A DNA stretch of 64,000 nucleotides, from positions 1 to 64,000 of the forward strand of contig DASWRI010000035.1 in NCBI GenBank assembly GCA_036403235.1, in the 5' to 3' direction. Origin of the DNA: JBGTFE01 sp036403235 (GTDB taxonomy: Bacteria; Acidobacteriota; Blastocatellia; Pyrinomonadales; Pyrinomonadaceae). Position 1 is the stretch's first letter, and every line of letters starts with the position of its first letter. Shown here in pieces: positions 18,247 to 30,836 of the stretch. Position numbers and translations under genes: made by a program. The notes beneath the pieces are model-generated. The model had not been told where the DNA came from. It made no database searches and saw only the letters and a program-made list of their open reading frames with translations.

Positions 18247-18325
18247 AATTTACCGGAAATCTTTGTTATAATCCGAAAGACTTGGAAAAAGCGTTCTATT
18301 TCGACTTTTCTTCCTTTTAGTTTCG

Positions 18326-19246
18326 ATGAATTCATCCACGATAAATCATAATAATCTCTGGAAGTCTTTTGCCGTCGCGCTGGCGCTCGTTTTTTTGTAT
18401 GCGGGCGTGCTGGCAAAACTCGGCCGGGACTGGTGGGCGGACGAAAATTACTCGCACGGTTTGCTTGTTCCGTTTGTCATCGCGTTTATCGTCTGGTCGG
18501 AATTCGACGCGCTGAAAACCGTGGCAAAAGCGGCCTCGTTCCGGCTCGGTTTCCCGACGATTCTGCTGGCGCTTTTTATGCTTCTGGGCGGAATTTTGGG
18601 CGCTGAACTGTTTACGCAGAGAATTTCGTTTGTCTTGATGCTGGCCGGGATTATCGTTTATTTTTTCGGCGCGCGTATTTTGAAATTTCTCGCCGTCCCG
18701 TTTCTGCTTTTGCTTCTCGCCATTCCGATTCCACAGATTATTTTTAACAAAATCGCGTTTCCCTTACAGATTTGGGCGTCGCAGGCGGCGATTTGGGGAA
18801 TTCGTCTGTTTGAAGTCGCGTCCGTCAGAAAAGGAAACGTCATCGAGATTTTGCCGCAGGGCGCGACGCAAATCATCGCGCTCGAAGTCGTCGAGGCGTG
18901 CAGCGGCATCCGCTCTTTGATGACGCTCGTTACGCTCGCTTTGATTCTCGCCTATTTTACGCGCGAACGCGAGAAAGGTTCGTCTCCAAAGTTCTGGAAA
19001 AATCTCAATTTATGGCGCGCCGCTGCTTTAATGCTTTCGGCGATTCCGATTGCGATTCTGACAAATGCGGCGCGCGTGACGGCGACCGGCGTTTTGACAT
19101 ATTATTACGGCAAGCGCGCGACCGAAGACACATGGCACGAATTGGCCGGCTGGCTCGTTTATCTGGTCGCGCTGATTTTATTGATTTTGGTCAATTTTAT
19201 TTTACGCTTCGTTTTTGGCAAAATAGCCTCAAACGCCGCAAAATAA
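18326..19246 (+). CDS. Exosortase (EpsH/XrtA-type membrane transpeptidase)
   Basis: 306 aa with about eight membrane helices. Exosortases recognise C-terminal PEP-CTERM-type signals and are thought to cleave and re-attach proteins at the envelope, alongside exopolysaccharide production. The three catalytic positions are visible: Cys in VEACSGIRSLMTL (about residue 193), Arg in TNAARVTATGVL (about 252) and His in DTWHELAGWLVYL (about 272). The gene starts the exosortase/exopolysaccharide cluster; its usual partner EpsI is about 4 kb downstream, separated by a tricorn-like protease gene. Confidence 0.93.
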   Translation: MNSSTINHNNLWKSFAVALALVFLYAGVLAKLGRDWWADENYSHGLLVPFVIAFIVWSEFDALKTVAKAASFRLGFPTILLALFMLLGGILGAELFTQRISFVLMLAGIIVYFFGARILKFLAVPFLLLLLAIPIPQIIFNKIAFPLQIWASQAAIWGIRLFEVASVRKGNVIEILPQGATQIIALEVVEACSGIRSLMTLVTLALILAYFTREREKGSSPKFWKNLNLWRAAALMLSAIPIAILTNAARVTATGVLTYYYGKRATEDTWHELAGWLVYLVALILLILVNFILRFVFGKIASNAAK

Positions 19247-19267
19247 AAGGGTCAAAATTAATGCCGT

Positions 19268-19399
19268 ATGAAACAAATCTTGTATAAAACTCAGCTCAGG
19301 CACGTTAAAAAAGAACTCGAATTCGTCGGCTTTATGCTTTCCGAAGCGGTTTATGCGCCCGGACGACTGCGTATTACGACAATTAATCCGGAACATTGA
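19268..19399 (+). CDS. Possible 43-aa peptide of unknown function
   Basis: A short frame from the ATG at 19268 to TGA at 19397-19399 fills much of the gap between the exosortase and tricorn-like genes. Its product is basic (starts MKQILYKTQLRHVKKELEF). There is no strong ribosome binding site and I know no family, so this may be a chance frame or a decayed gene. Confidence 0.25.
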   Translation: MKQILYKTQLRHVKKELEFVGFMLSEAVYAPGRLRITTINPEH

Positions 19400-19465
19400 C
19401 GCCGAATTGCGCGTTACAGACTTTAGGTTTTCAAAATCAAAAATTCAAACAGGAAGGATAAAGTT

Positions 19466-23083
<3,618 letters not shown>

Positions 23084-23091
23084 AGAAATTT

Positions 23092-23208
23092 ACCGCAGAG
23101 ACGCAGAGAATTTTTAGCCGCGAATAACACGAATTACACTAATAAAAGAAAAAATAATTTGTGTAATTCGTGTTATTCGCGGCCTGTTTTTTCTTAAAAT
23201 CTCTGCGG
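23092..23208. repeat. Nested intergenic palindrome
   Basis: The inner arms 23117-23139 and 23161-23183 are exact 23-bp reverse complements (GCCGCGAATAACACGAATT...). The outer arms CCGCAGAGA (23093-23101) and TCTCTGCGG (23200-23208) also pair. It lies between the tricorn-like gene and epsI and can form one long stem in the mRNA. Confidence 0.8.
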
Positions 23209-23286
23209 CAAAAGGCGGGAAAACGGCGGCGATTGAACTTTTATTATCAATTGGCGGAGAATCAAAGGAAATATAGTCCCGCAAAA

Positions 23287-23949
23287 ATGAAGGAAATCGA
23301 TTCACAAATCTCAAATCGCAAGTTCTGGCTTTTGCTCGTCGTGTTATGCGTCGGCGCGGTTTTTATTAATTGGTTCGAGCGGCGCGGCGAAGCTGAAGTC
23401 GAGAGAAAAGCGCTTTCGTCCGTTCCGCAAAAACTCGGCGAATGGCGGCAGAAAGGCGACGAGATTCGTTTTGACGCGCAGACCGAAAGCGTTCTCCGAA
23501 CAAGCGATTACACGATGCGCGAATATTACGCTGCGGACGGGCGCGAGGCGAACGTTTACGTCGGCTATTACGCTTCGCAGCGCTCGGGCGCGACTTATCA
23601 CAGCCCGCAGAACTGTCTGCCCGGCGCGGGCTGGATAATGAAAGAGCCGGAGCGCATCGAAATCAAAACTCCGTCGGGAAAAGCCTTCACGGCCAATCGT
23701 TTTATTATCGAAAACGGCATTTACAAAGAAGTTCTGATTTACTGGTACGAAGGCCGCGGACGCATCGAAGCCGACGAATACAAAGATAAAATCTACACAA
23801 TCTGGGACAGCGTCTGGCGCAGAAGAAGCGACGGCGCGATGGTGCGCGTGATGACCTCGGTCGGCGACGACGAGCAGGAATCGACGCGCGTCGCCATCGA
23901 CCTTTCCGCGCAGCTCGCCGATAAGCTTTCCGAATTCATCCCCGAATAA
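23287..23949 (+). CDS. epsI: EpsI, exosortase-associated protein (DUF3485)
   Basis: About 220 aa from the ATG at 23287; starts further upstream fall in the palindrome and are not credible. One N-terminal membrane helix (about residues 12-29) is followed by an extracytoplasmic domain with the family motifs VYVGYYASQRSGATYHSPQNCLPGAGW and KEVLIYWYEGRGR. EpsI proteins accompany exosortases, either as a separate gene or fused to them, and are needed for export of the polysaccharide in studied systems. Together with the exosortase at 18326 it marks a complete exosortase locus. Confidence 0.92.
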   Translation: MKEIDSQISNRKFWLLLVVLCVGAVFINWFERRGEAEVERKALSSVPQKLGEWRQKGDEIRFDAQTESVLRTSDYTMREYYAADGREANVYVGYYASQRSGATYHSPQNCLPGAGWIMKEPERIEIKTPSGKAFTANRFIIENGIYKEVLIYWYEGRGRIEADEYKDKIYTIWDSVWRRRSDGAMVRVMTSVGDDEQESTRVAIDLSAQLADKLSEFIPE

Positions 23950-23957
23950 GATAATTC

Positions 23958-24021
23958 ACCGCAGAGACACGGAGACACGGAGAAAATATTAAAAATCTCT
24001 GTGCCTCCGTGTCTCTGTGGT
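23958..24021. repeat. Intergenic word palindrome (CCGCAGAGACACGGAG family)
   Basis: ACCGCAGAGACACGGAGACA on the left pairs, imperfectly, with the complementary run ending at 24021. The word GAGACACG is repeated in each arm. It is 8 bp after the epsI stop. The outer arm of the palindrome at 23092 uses a related word, so both belong to one family. Confidence 0.7.
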
Positions 24022-24313
24022 TAAAATTCTTTTTTATCTCAAGCGCCGTAAGGATTTTTCTGAAATTTGCTCTCGATTATCAATTTGTTTTAATGCCAGC
24101 CAAAAGTTGGTTGTTTCTTTCGAGCCGGGAGAATTTTTTGAACGGCTTAAATTCTTGAAAATTAACTTTGATATTTCCTTAAATTCTGCGGAAAAGATTT
24201 GCCCCTTTTCCGCAGATTGAAAAAATCGGCGAAAACGAGTTTTGCGGTCATTGCCCCGACTGCCAAAAACGAAAGCCGCAAAATTTCAGCCGGAGGAAAT
24301 TGCTTTTACTAAA
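24022..24313. other. Intergenic region before the TPR lipoprotein gene
   Basis: About 290 bp without a clear gene. It should hold the promoter of the TPR gene; a GGAGG lies at about 24291-24295, further from the chosen start than usual. Confidence 0.5.
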
Positions 24314-26692
24314 ATGATATATAGAGAGTGCCAGTTTTTTTCATTTAAGTTCCTGCTCGCCGTGACTTTAATCGGCGCAAGTCTTTTTTTCGTCTCCTGC
24401 AACGCATCCAAAGATAAACACATCGCGCGCGGCGAAGAATATTTGCAAAAACGCAAATTCGAAGAAGCCTTGATGGAATTTCGCGCCGCCGCCGACATCG
24501 ACAAAGATTCGGCTAGTGCGCAATGGGGACTCGCCCGCGCCTACGAAAATCTCGGACAATACTACGAAACGGTCGACGCGCTGCAAAAGGTCGGGAATCT
24601 GAATCCCGGAAATCTCGACGCGCGCGCCAAGCTCGGCAATTATTTTCTGTTGAGCACGCCGCCGCAACTCGAGGAGACGCAAAAAATTATCGACGACATT
24701 CTCGCCCGCGACGGGAGCTTTGTCGAAGGTCACGTTTTAAAGGCGAGCCTTTTGTCCGTCCAGTCAAAATCGGAAAAGGAAATTCTGGACGTTTTTAATC
24801 AAGCCGTCGCCATCAATCCGAACCGCACCGAAACTTATCTCAGTCTTTCGCGCTATTTTATGAAGTCGGGCAAACCGGACGAAGCCGAAAAGACGATTCA
24901 AAAAGGAATCTCGGTCAACGCGCAGGCCGCTTCGGGCTATATCGAATACGGCCGATTTTTGGATTATTCCGCTCGTCCGCAGGAAGCCGAAGCGCAGTTT
25001 AAGAAAGCGTCCGAAGTCGAGCCCGCCAACATTGAGGCGCGCGAGGCGATTGCCTCGTTTTACATCACGCAGAAGCGGCTCGACAAGGCGGAAGCCGTTT
25101 ATCAGGAATTGGTAAAAATTCAGGAAAACAGTCCCGAAAGTCGTCTCCAATTAGCAAATTTTTACGCGCAGAACAAGCGCGAAGACGACGCCATCGGCGT
25201 GCTTAATCAAATTATCTCTGAAAAACCCGAGTACGTTCGCGCGCGTTATCGTCTCGGCGAAATTTATCTCGACCGCAAGGAATACGAAAACGTCAACGCG
25301 CAAACCAACGAGCTTCTGAAATTAAATGACGACGACACGCAGGCTTTGATGCTGCGCGCGCGCGTTCGCCTGCAGGAAAACAAGGCGGAAGAAGCAATCA
25401 AGGATTTGGAAGACGTTTTGAAAAAACTGCCGAGCTACCGCGACGGTTTGTATTTTATGACGCAGGCGCGGCTCGCGCTCGGGCAGGTTGACCAGGCGCG
25501 CGCGTTTATCGGCGATTTGGAAAAATATCACCCGAATTACTTAAAGACCAGACTCGTCAAAATCCAGGCCAGCTTTGCCGCCGGAGAAACGGAAAACGCG
25601 CTTCGCCAGTCCAATGAATTGCTCGACGCGGCGCGAAGCGCCAACCCGACGACGGAAAACACGGCGCGCGATTTGTCGGAGCTGAGAGTTCGCGCTCTAT
25701 CTTCGCGCGGTCAGGCGTATCTCGATTTGGGAAAATTGACGGAAGCGAGAGCCGATTTTGAAGAAATTATGCGCGCCGCGCCGACTTCTTCGACGGCGAT
25801 GATTAATCTCGCGAAAGTCGCGGCCGCCGAAGGAAAATTACCCGAAGCTCTGGATTTATATGAAAAAGCGCTTGCCTCCGATGCGAAAAATTTTGACGCA
25901 TTGAGCGGTTCGGTCGCTATTTTAAGCCGCCAGAAACAATTTGCCCCGGCGCACGCCAGAGTCGATAAAGCGCTGGCCGAAAACGAAAACCAAAAAGACA
26001 TTTTGCCCGCTTTGCATTATTTGAAATCCGACGTTTTTACGGCCGAGAAAAATATCGAATCGGCCGAAGCCGAGCTCAAAAAAGCGATTGAAATCGACGA
26101 GGGATATCTGCCCGCGTATTCGGCTTACGCTTCGATTCTGGTCGCGCGAAATCAGACCGACGCGGCGATTGAACAATACAAAAAAGTCGTCGAAAAGAAA
26201 CCTTCGGCCAGCATTTACACATTAATCGGAATTTTGGAAGACACGCGCTCGAACTCGTCGGAAGCGGAGAAACATTACCGCAAAGCGCTGGAAATCGCGC
26301 CCGACGCGACGATTGCGGCAAACAATCTGGCGTGGCTGATTACGGAAACGGGCGGAAATCTCGACGAAGCTTTGATGCTCTCGCAGGCGGTCGTTAAAAG
26401 AACGGCGAACAACGCCGGATTTTACGACACGCTCGGCTGGGTTTATTTCAAAAAAGGCTTGTATTCTCAGGCGGTCGAGCAGTTCAAAAAAGCCGTTGCG
26501 ACCGACGCGCTCGATGCCGGACGAGTCGGGCAAAATCCGAATCCGGCTTATCGCCTGCGTCTCGGAATGGCGCTCGCGTCGGCCGGCGATAAAATGTCGG
26601 CGCGCAGGGAAGTCGAGAATTCTCTGCAAAACGAAAAAAGCCTGAGCGGGCAGGAAGCGCAGGACGCGCGAAATCTGCTGGCGCGGCTTTAA
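24314..26692 (+). CDS. TPR-repeat lipoprotein of the exosortase/PEP-CTERM type
   Basis: 792 aa from the ATG at 24314, chosen because it places a lipoprotein-like signal at the N-terminus (hydrophobic segment ending FVSC, Cys at about residue 29). The GGAGG is about 18 bases upstream, so the exact start is uncertain; an in-frame ATG at 24242 would bury the signal. The rest is a long solenoid of tetratricopeptide repeats (for example RGEEYLQKRKFEEALMEFRA and FYDTLGWVYFKKGLYSQAVE), about 18 units. Large TPR lipoproteins of this kind are regular members of exosortase/PEP-CTERM polysaccharide loci and probably scaffold the export machinery at the inner face of the outer membrane. Confidence 0.85.
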   Translation: MIYRECQFFSFKFLLAVTLIGASLFFVSCNASKDKHIARGEEYLQKRKFEEALMEFRAAADIDKDSASAQWGLARAYENLGQYYETVDALQKVGNLNPGNLDARAKLGNYFLLSTPPQLEETQKIIDDILARDGSFVEGHVLKASLLSVQSKSEKEILDVFNQAVAINPNRTETYLSLSRYFMKSGKPDEAEKTIQKGISVNAQAASGYIEYGRFLDYSARPQEAEAQFKKASEVEPANIEAREAIASFYITQKRLDKAEAVYQELVKIQENSPESRLQLANFYAQNKREDDAIGVLNQIISEKPEYVRARYRLGEIYLDRKEYENVNAQTNELLKLNDDDTQALMLRARVRLQENKAEEAIKDLEDVLKKLPSYRDGLYFMTQARLALGQVDQARAFIGDLEKYHPNYLKTRLVKIQASFAAGETENALRQSNELLDAARSANPTTENTARDLSELRVRALSSRGQAYLDLGKLTEARADFEEIMRAAPTSSTAMINLAKVAAAEGKLPEALDLYEKALASDAKNFDALSGSVAILSRQKQFAPAHARVDKALAENENQKDILPALHYLKSDVFTAEKNIESAEAELKKAIEIDEGYLPAYSAYASILVARNQTDAAIEQYKKVVEKKPSASIYTLIGILEDTRSNSSEAEKHYRKALEIAPDATIAANNLAWLITETGGNLDEALMLSQAVVKRTANNAGFYDTLGWVYFKKGLYSQAVEQFKKAVATDALDAGRVGQNPNPAYRLRLGMALASAGDKMSARREVENSLQNEKSLSGQEAQDARNLLARL

Positions 26693-26712
26693 CCCGAGAG
26701 GAAAATTGAAAA

Positions 26713-26889
26713 ATGTTTGCGATTGCGGTTTTTTTAGAAGTAACGAATCAAAATTTGCTTTTGGGAGTCATTCCCGAATCGCTCGGCTTACTGCTTTTCG
26801 GCGTCGGCCTGATAGCGTTGACAGCGAGTCTGCGCCGGATTTTAAGCCGCGTCGAGGGCGTCAAAGACGAAAAACGAGTAAAGCATTAA
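26713..26889 (+). CDS. Small PEP-CTERM-like membrane peptide (58 aa), probable exosortase substrate
   Basis: A short gene with ATG at 26713, preceded by GAGAGGAAAATT, and TAA at 26887-26889. The product has only about 20 residues before a C-terminal tripartite signal: a Pro-Glu-Ser motif in VIPESLGLLLFG, a hydrophobic helix (about residues 24-38), and a basic tail starting LRRILSR. This is the layout of exosortase sorting signals (P-E-x, helix, basic cluster). Its place between the TPR and Wzz genes, inside an exosortase locus, supports the call. A different frame over the same bases gives a longer but featureless peptide and is rejected. Confidence 0.7.
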   Translation: MFAIAVFLEVTNQNLLLGVIPESLGLLLFGVGLIALTASLRRILSRVEGVKDEKRVKH

Positions 26890-26909
26890 TTTAACAGGAC
26901 GAAACACAG

Positions 26910-28571
26910 ATGAGCGTTGAATTTAGACAAAGAAAAGCAGGCGAATATATAAAGGCGGTGAAACGCCGGAAATGGCTGATTATGCTGCCCGTGCTGACGA
27001 TGACGATGGCCATCGGCTATGTCGTTTACAAGCTGCCGAGCGTTTACGAATCAAAATCGCTTTTGACCGTCAAGCCGCCGCAGATTTCCGAAAAAGTCGT
27101 CATGTCTTTGTCGGACGAAGATTTATCGCAACGTCTGCAGACGATTAACACGGAAGTTTTGAGCCGCAATTCGCTCGAGCCGATGGTGCAGAAATACGAG
27201 CTTTTCAAACTGGAAAAAGACGCCGGTATGGATATGGCTCTGATTATCGAGAAAATGTATAAAAACATCACGGTCGAAGTCGAAAAAAGCGAGGACAGGG
27301 AAAAAGTCGCGTCTTTTTCAATCAAATACCGCGACCGCTCGCCCGAAGCCGCGCGCAACGTGACGGCCGAGCTCGCCAGCAAATACGTCAACGCGCAGGT
27401 TTTGCAGTCGACCGTAAGCGCCGAAAATACGCGCGATTTCCTGGAAAATCAGCTTAATCTGGCCAAACAGGAACTGGACAAAAAGGACAAGGAACGGCTC
27501 AACGTGATGATGCAGAACGTCGATATTCTGCCCGAAGCCGTCCAGGGCTTGATTGCCCAGCGCGATGGTCTGCAAAAGCGCGAGGAAACGATTTCCAAAG
27601 ATAAACAAAATTTGATTACCGAAAAAGGCCGGCTCAATGACAGCATTCGTTATCTGAACAGCCAGGCGCGAATGATGGAAGATTACGACGACAAACAGGC
27701 CGAAGTGCAGATGCAGCAGGCGGTTCAAGTTGAAGACACGCCCGCCTACGCGCAGTTAATTCAAAAACGCGCGGAGCTGCGCGCAAAATTGGAAAAGCTG
27801 CAAACGTCTTTAAGAGATAAGCATCCCGACGTTGTCGCCGCCAAAAACGAAATTGATAAGGTCAATGACGAAATAGAAGGACTTTCGAAAAATACGCAGA
27901 GGCGAATCGACAACGTCAAACAAGCCAATGCGCTCAAGACCGAAGTGCAAAAGAAAAACGTCGATTTGGAAAAGGAAAAAGCGGAAAGCCAAATCGCTCT
28001 GATTGACCAGCAATTGACGACAAAGGACGAGGAGATGAAGCAGAACGCGGCGCAGATTGCGCAGATTGACGAAAAAATCAACGCTTCGCCGAACGTCAAA
28101 GTCGCGCTCGAAGGCATCAACACGCAGTATCAATCGGCGAAACAAACCTACGATGAGCTTTTGAAAAAGAAAAACGACGCGGCGCTCGTCGTCGGGCGCG
28201 AAATCGACGGGCAGGGCGAAACCGTCCGCGTCGTCGATACGGCCAATCTGCCGCAGTCGCCGGTCGCGCCGAAACGCTTTCTGCTGACCGCTCTGGGCGC
28301 TGCTATCGGCTTAGTTATCGGTTTGCTTTTGGCCGGGATTTTCGAGATTCCGCGTTTGTTTAAGATTCAAAATATTGAAGACGCAAAGCATTACACGGGA
28401 CTTCCGGTGCTCGCCTCCGTCCCGCCGCTTCTTTCTTACAACGAAAAAGCGTGGCGCGCGCGGGCGCACTGGATGAAAGTTTTGATGGGAACGGCGGCGG
28501 CCATTACCGCAATCCCCGTAATTGCGATGATTCTACAGGCGACGAGAATTTTTGAGCGTCTGGTTTCTTAG
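26910..28571 (+). CDS. Polysaccharide chain-length determinant (Wzz/GumC-like)
   Basis: 553 aa. An N-terminal membrane helix (about residues 24-42), a long periplasmic coiled-coil region (residues about 170-410) and a C-terminal membrane helix preceded by the Pro-rich motif NLPQSPVAPKRF (about 440) give the classical Wzz/PCP-2 layout. A final hydrophobic segment near the C-terminus suggests a third membrane pass. It lacks a fused kinase domain; the separate kinase is encoded at 29728. It probably sets chain length during export of the exopolysaccharide. It starts 20 bp after the small peptide gene and is followed closely by the ATPase gene (11 bp), so they form an operon. Confidence 0.9.
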   Translation: MSVEFRQRKAGEYIKAVKRRKWLIMLPVLTMTMAIGYVVYKLPSVYESKSLLTVKPPQISEKVVMSLSDEDLSQRLQTINTEVLSRNSLEPMVQKYELFKLEKDAGMDMALIIEKMYKNITVEVEKSEDREKVASFSIKYRDRSPEAARNVTAELASKYVNAQVLQSTVSAENTRDFLENQLNLAKQELDKKDKERLNVMMQNVDILPEAVQGLIAQRDGLQKREETISKDKQNLITEKGRLNDSIRYLNSQARMMEDYDDKQAEVQMQQAVQVEDTPAYAQLIQKRAELRAKLEKLQTSLRDKHPDVVAAKNEIDKVNDEIEGLSKNTQRRIDNVKQANALKTEVQKKNVDLEKEKAESQIALIDQQLTTKDEEMKQNAAQIAQIDEKINASPNVKVALEGINTQYQSAKQTYDELLKKKNDAALVVGREIDGQGETVRVVDTANLPQSPVAPKRFLLTALGAAIGLVIGLLLAGIFEIPRLFKIQNIEDAKHYTGLPVLASVPPLLSYNEKAWRARAHWMKVLMGTAAAITAIPVIAMILQATRIFERLVS

Positions 28572-28582
28572 GAGAAGAGAAT

Positions 28583-29650
28583 ATGTACAAAGAATTTTTC
28601 GGATTAGAAGACGTACCGTTTACATTGACGCCCGACCCGCGTTTTATCGTGTTCACGCCGAGTTACAACGAGGTTTTGGCGAGTCTCTATTACGGACTCG
28701 AAAACGCCAAAGGCTTAATCGTTCTGACGGGCGAAGTCGGAACCGGGAAAACGACGGCGCTGCGCTGGATTTTGCGAAGACTCGATTCTTCGGTGCTGGC
28801 GGCGTATGTGTTTAATCCGCGTCTTTCGATTGACGAATTTTATCACCACGTCACGCAGATGCTCGGCATCCGCGACTGGTCAAACAAGGCGGAGCTTCTT
28901 CAGGAAATGGGCAAAGTTTTGGAATCGCGTCACGCGCGCGGGCTGCGGACGGTTTTAATCATCGACGAAGCGCACGAGCTTTCCGATTACGTTTTGGAAG
29001 AAATTCGCCTGCTTTTGAATTTCGAATCGGATAACGCCAAACATCTGCAAATCGTTTTGACCGGACAGCCCGAGCTGCGCGAAAAGCTCAACCAGCCGAA
29101 TCTGCGCCAGCTCAAACAGCGCGTCGCGCTGCGCTGCAAAATGCACCAGCTGCCGAACACGGACGAGGTCGAGCGCTATATCACCGAGCGGCTTTTAATC
29201 GCCGGAAGCGACCAGCCGAATATTTTCACGCCCGGCGCGATTGATTTTATCTTTCAATGCTCGGAAGGAATTCCGCGCCAGATAAACAATCTCTGCGACA
29301 ACGCTTTGATTACGGCTTATGCCGCGGGCGAGCAGGTTATCGGCAGACAGATTATCGAAGAAGTCGCCGACAATCTCGACCTGCTGCCGCGCAACGAAGC
29401 GCTCGCCGCGCAGGAAAAACCCGTGGAAAACATAAATTCCGCGAGAGTTTTAACCGCCGAAGCGCGCGAAGAGCTTTGGAAAAATCAAAACCGGACAGAG
29501 CCCGCCGCGCCGAAAAAATTTCAGGCCGGAGCGGTAAACGGTGCGGCTAACGGAAACGGCAAAATAAACGGCAACGGGAAACATCGCCCGTTTGACGATT
29601 TGGACGACGATATAAATCTGGAAATCGGTGACATCGGCGGGTTTTATTAA
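28583..29650 (+). CDS. ExeA-like AAA ATPase of the exosortase/polysaccharide locus
   Basis: 355 aa. The opening MYKEFFGLEDVPFTLTPDPRF is the hallmark of ExeA/GspA-type ATPases. Walker A is GEVGTGKTT (about residues 50-58), Walker B is VLIIDEAHEL (about 130-139), and a GQPELREKL sensor region follows. Residues after about 270 form a low-complexity Asn/Gly-rich tail. Such ATPases are regular members of XrtA-type polysaccharide loci and probably energise assembly or secretion. The start lies 11 bp after the Wzz gene, with AGGAGA as ribosome binding site. Confidence 0.88.
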   Translation: MYKEFFGLEDVPFTLTPDPRFIVFTPSYNEVLASLYYGLENAKGLIVLTGEVGTGKTTALRWILRRLDSSVLAAYVFNPRLSIDEFYHHVTQMLGIRDWSNKAELLQEMGKVLESRHARGLRTVLIIDEAHELSDYVLEEIRLLLNFESDNAKHLQIVLTGQPELREKLNQPNLRQLKQRVALRCKMHQLPNTDEVERYITERLLIAGSDQPNIFTPGAIDFIFQCSEGIPRQINNLCDNALITAYAAGEQVIGRQIIEEVADNLDLLPRNEALAAQEKPVENINSARVLTAEAREELWKNQNRTEPAAPKKFQAGAVNGAANGNGKINGNGKHRPFDDLDDDINLEIGDIGGFY

Positions 29651-29655
29651 AGCTC

Positions 29656-29720
29656 CAGGTTTCAGGTTTCAAGTTAAAAATCGGCTTGAAACCTGAAACC
29701 CGAAATCCGAAACCTGAAAC
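29656..29720. repeat. Intergenic word palindrome (GAAACCTGAAAC words)
   Basis: AGGTTTCAGGTTTCAAG on the left faces CTTGAAACCTGAAACC on the right; the word GAAACCTGAAAC is repeated again up to 29720. It ends eight bases before the start of the kinase gene and would put a stem over its translation start region. Confidence 0.75.
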
Positions 29721-29727
29721 TAAAATT

Positions 29728-30744
29728 ATGAGTATCCTGAGAGCATTACAGAAAAAGCAAATTGAGCAGATACCGGACGGCGAAACGGATGTGAAAATCG
29801 AAGTTTCGACCAACGTCGTACCGTTTGATAAAAACGGCAGGCGCACAACCGCGCCGCCGGAAGTGTTTACGGATAACAATTTCAAAATCGGAACACCGAA
29901 TTCGGCGTTCGATGGGCAGTCGGATTCTTTAATCGGGACGGCACTCCCTGATTTAAGGTCGGAAATTACTGTCGGGGCAACATCGAACGCCGTTGGCACA
30001 ACGCGCATCGTGGAAAAACGTCTGCCGGACTTTACCGTCTGGAACGTTGAAGCGGAGCGCGTTGAGCCGCGTCTTGTCGCCATCACGCAGCCTCATTCAA
30101 ATTACTGCGAGGAATACAGAAGTCTTCGGACGCACGTTCTGCATAGCAGTCAAAAGCGAAAATTGCAGTCAATCGTCATCGCCAGCATCAATCCGAGCGA
30201 AGGCAAATCCGTCACGGCGCTCAATCTTTCGTGGCTGCTCGCCCAGACTGACGGCGTCAAATGTCTGATTATCGACAGCGATTTGCGTATGCCGAGCTTG
30301 ACCGATTATCTCGGAATCGAAACCGACAAAGGTCTTTCGGACATTCTCGCGGGAACGACGAGCGTGAGGGAGTCGATTATCAAATTAGAACCGGCGGGAC
30401 TTCATATTCTGCCCGGCGGCGATGCGCGCAACGACGTCGCCGAATTGATTTCCGGGCCGAAATTTAAGGAAATCCTGCGTGAATGCCGCGAGATGTTCGA
30501 TTTTGTGATTATCGACGCGCCGCCGCTCGGAATTTTCACCGACGCCGCCGTTTTGATGAATCATTCGGACGGCGCAATGCTCGTCATCCGCGCCGGACGG
30601 ACGCGCTTCAGCGCCGTCGAACGCGTGCTGGAAACCGTCCCGCGCGAACGCATGCTCGGCGTTGTGCTCAATCAATCCGAAGACGTTCTGGACGAAAGCC
30701 ACTACAACTACGGTTATTACAACAACAAGAGACTGAAAGAGTAA
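29728..30744 (+). CDS. CpsD/CapB-type bacterial tyrosine kinase
   Basis: 338 aa from the ATG at 29728. An in-frame ATG at 29686 lies inside the palindrome and would only add repeat-coded residues. An N-terminal linker is followed by the P-loop domain: Walker A INPSEGKSVTALN, Walker A' CLIIDSDLRMPSL, Walker B FDFVIIDAPPLG. The C-terminus carries a tyrosine cluster (SHYNYGYYNNK), the usual autophosphorylation site. Cytoplasmic kinases of this type cycle with the Wzz protein (encoded at 26910) to control polysaccharide polymerisation and export. Confidence 0.92.
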   Translation: MSILRALQKKQIEQIPDGETDVKIEVSTNVVPFDKNGRRTTAPPEVFTDNNFKIGTPNSAFDGQSDSLIGTALPDLRSEITVGATSNAVGTTRIVEKRLPDFTVWNVEAERVEPRLVAITQPHSNYCEEYRSLRTHVLHSSQKRKLQSIVIASINPSEGKSVTALNLSWLLAQTDGVKCLIIDSDLRMPSLTDYLGIETDKGLSDILAGTTSVRESIIKLEPAGLHILPGGDARNDVAELISGPKFKEILRECREMFDFVIIDAPPLGIFTDAAVLMNHSDGAMLVIRAGRTRFSAVERVLETVPRERMLGVVLNQSEDVLDESHYNYGYYNNKRLKE

Positions 30745-30834
30745 ATTACGAATTTCAGATTACGAATTACGAATGAAAAACTTCTTCTGATTCGTAGTTC
30801 ATAATTCGTAATTCGTAATTCGTAATTCATTTAC
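30741..30834. repeat. Intergenic word palindrome (ATTCGTAATTCGTAATT words)
   Basis: The left arm repeats ATTACGAAT-type words and the right arm repeats ATTCGTAATTCGTAATTCGT, giving an imperfect stem that overlaps the kinase stop codon and ends just before the sugar-transferase start. The words are tandemly reiterated within the arm. Confidence 0.8.
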
Positions 30835-30836
30835 CC

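Noticed and set aside
26706..26894. 62-codon plus-strand frame overlapping the PEP-CTERM-like peptide
   Set aside because: Its product is featureless, whereas the overlapping frame from 26713 gives a clear sorting signal.
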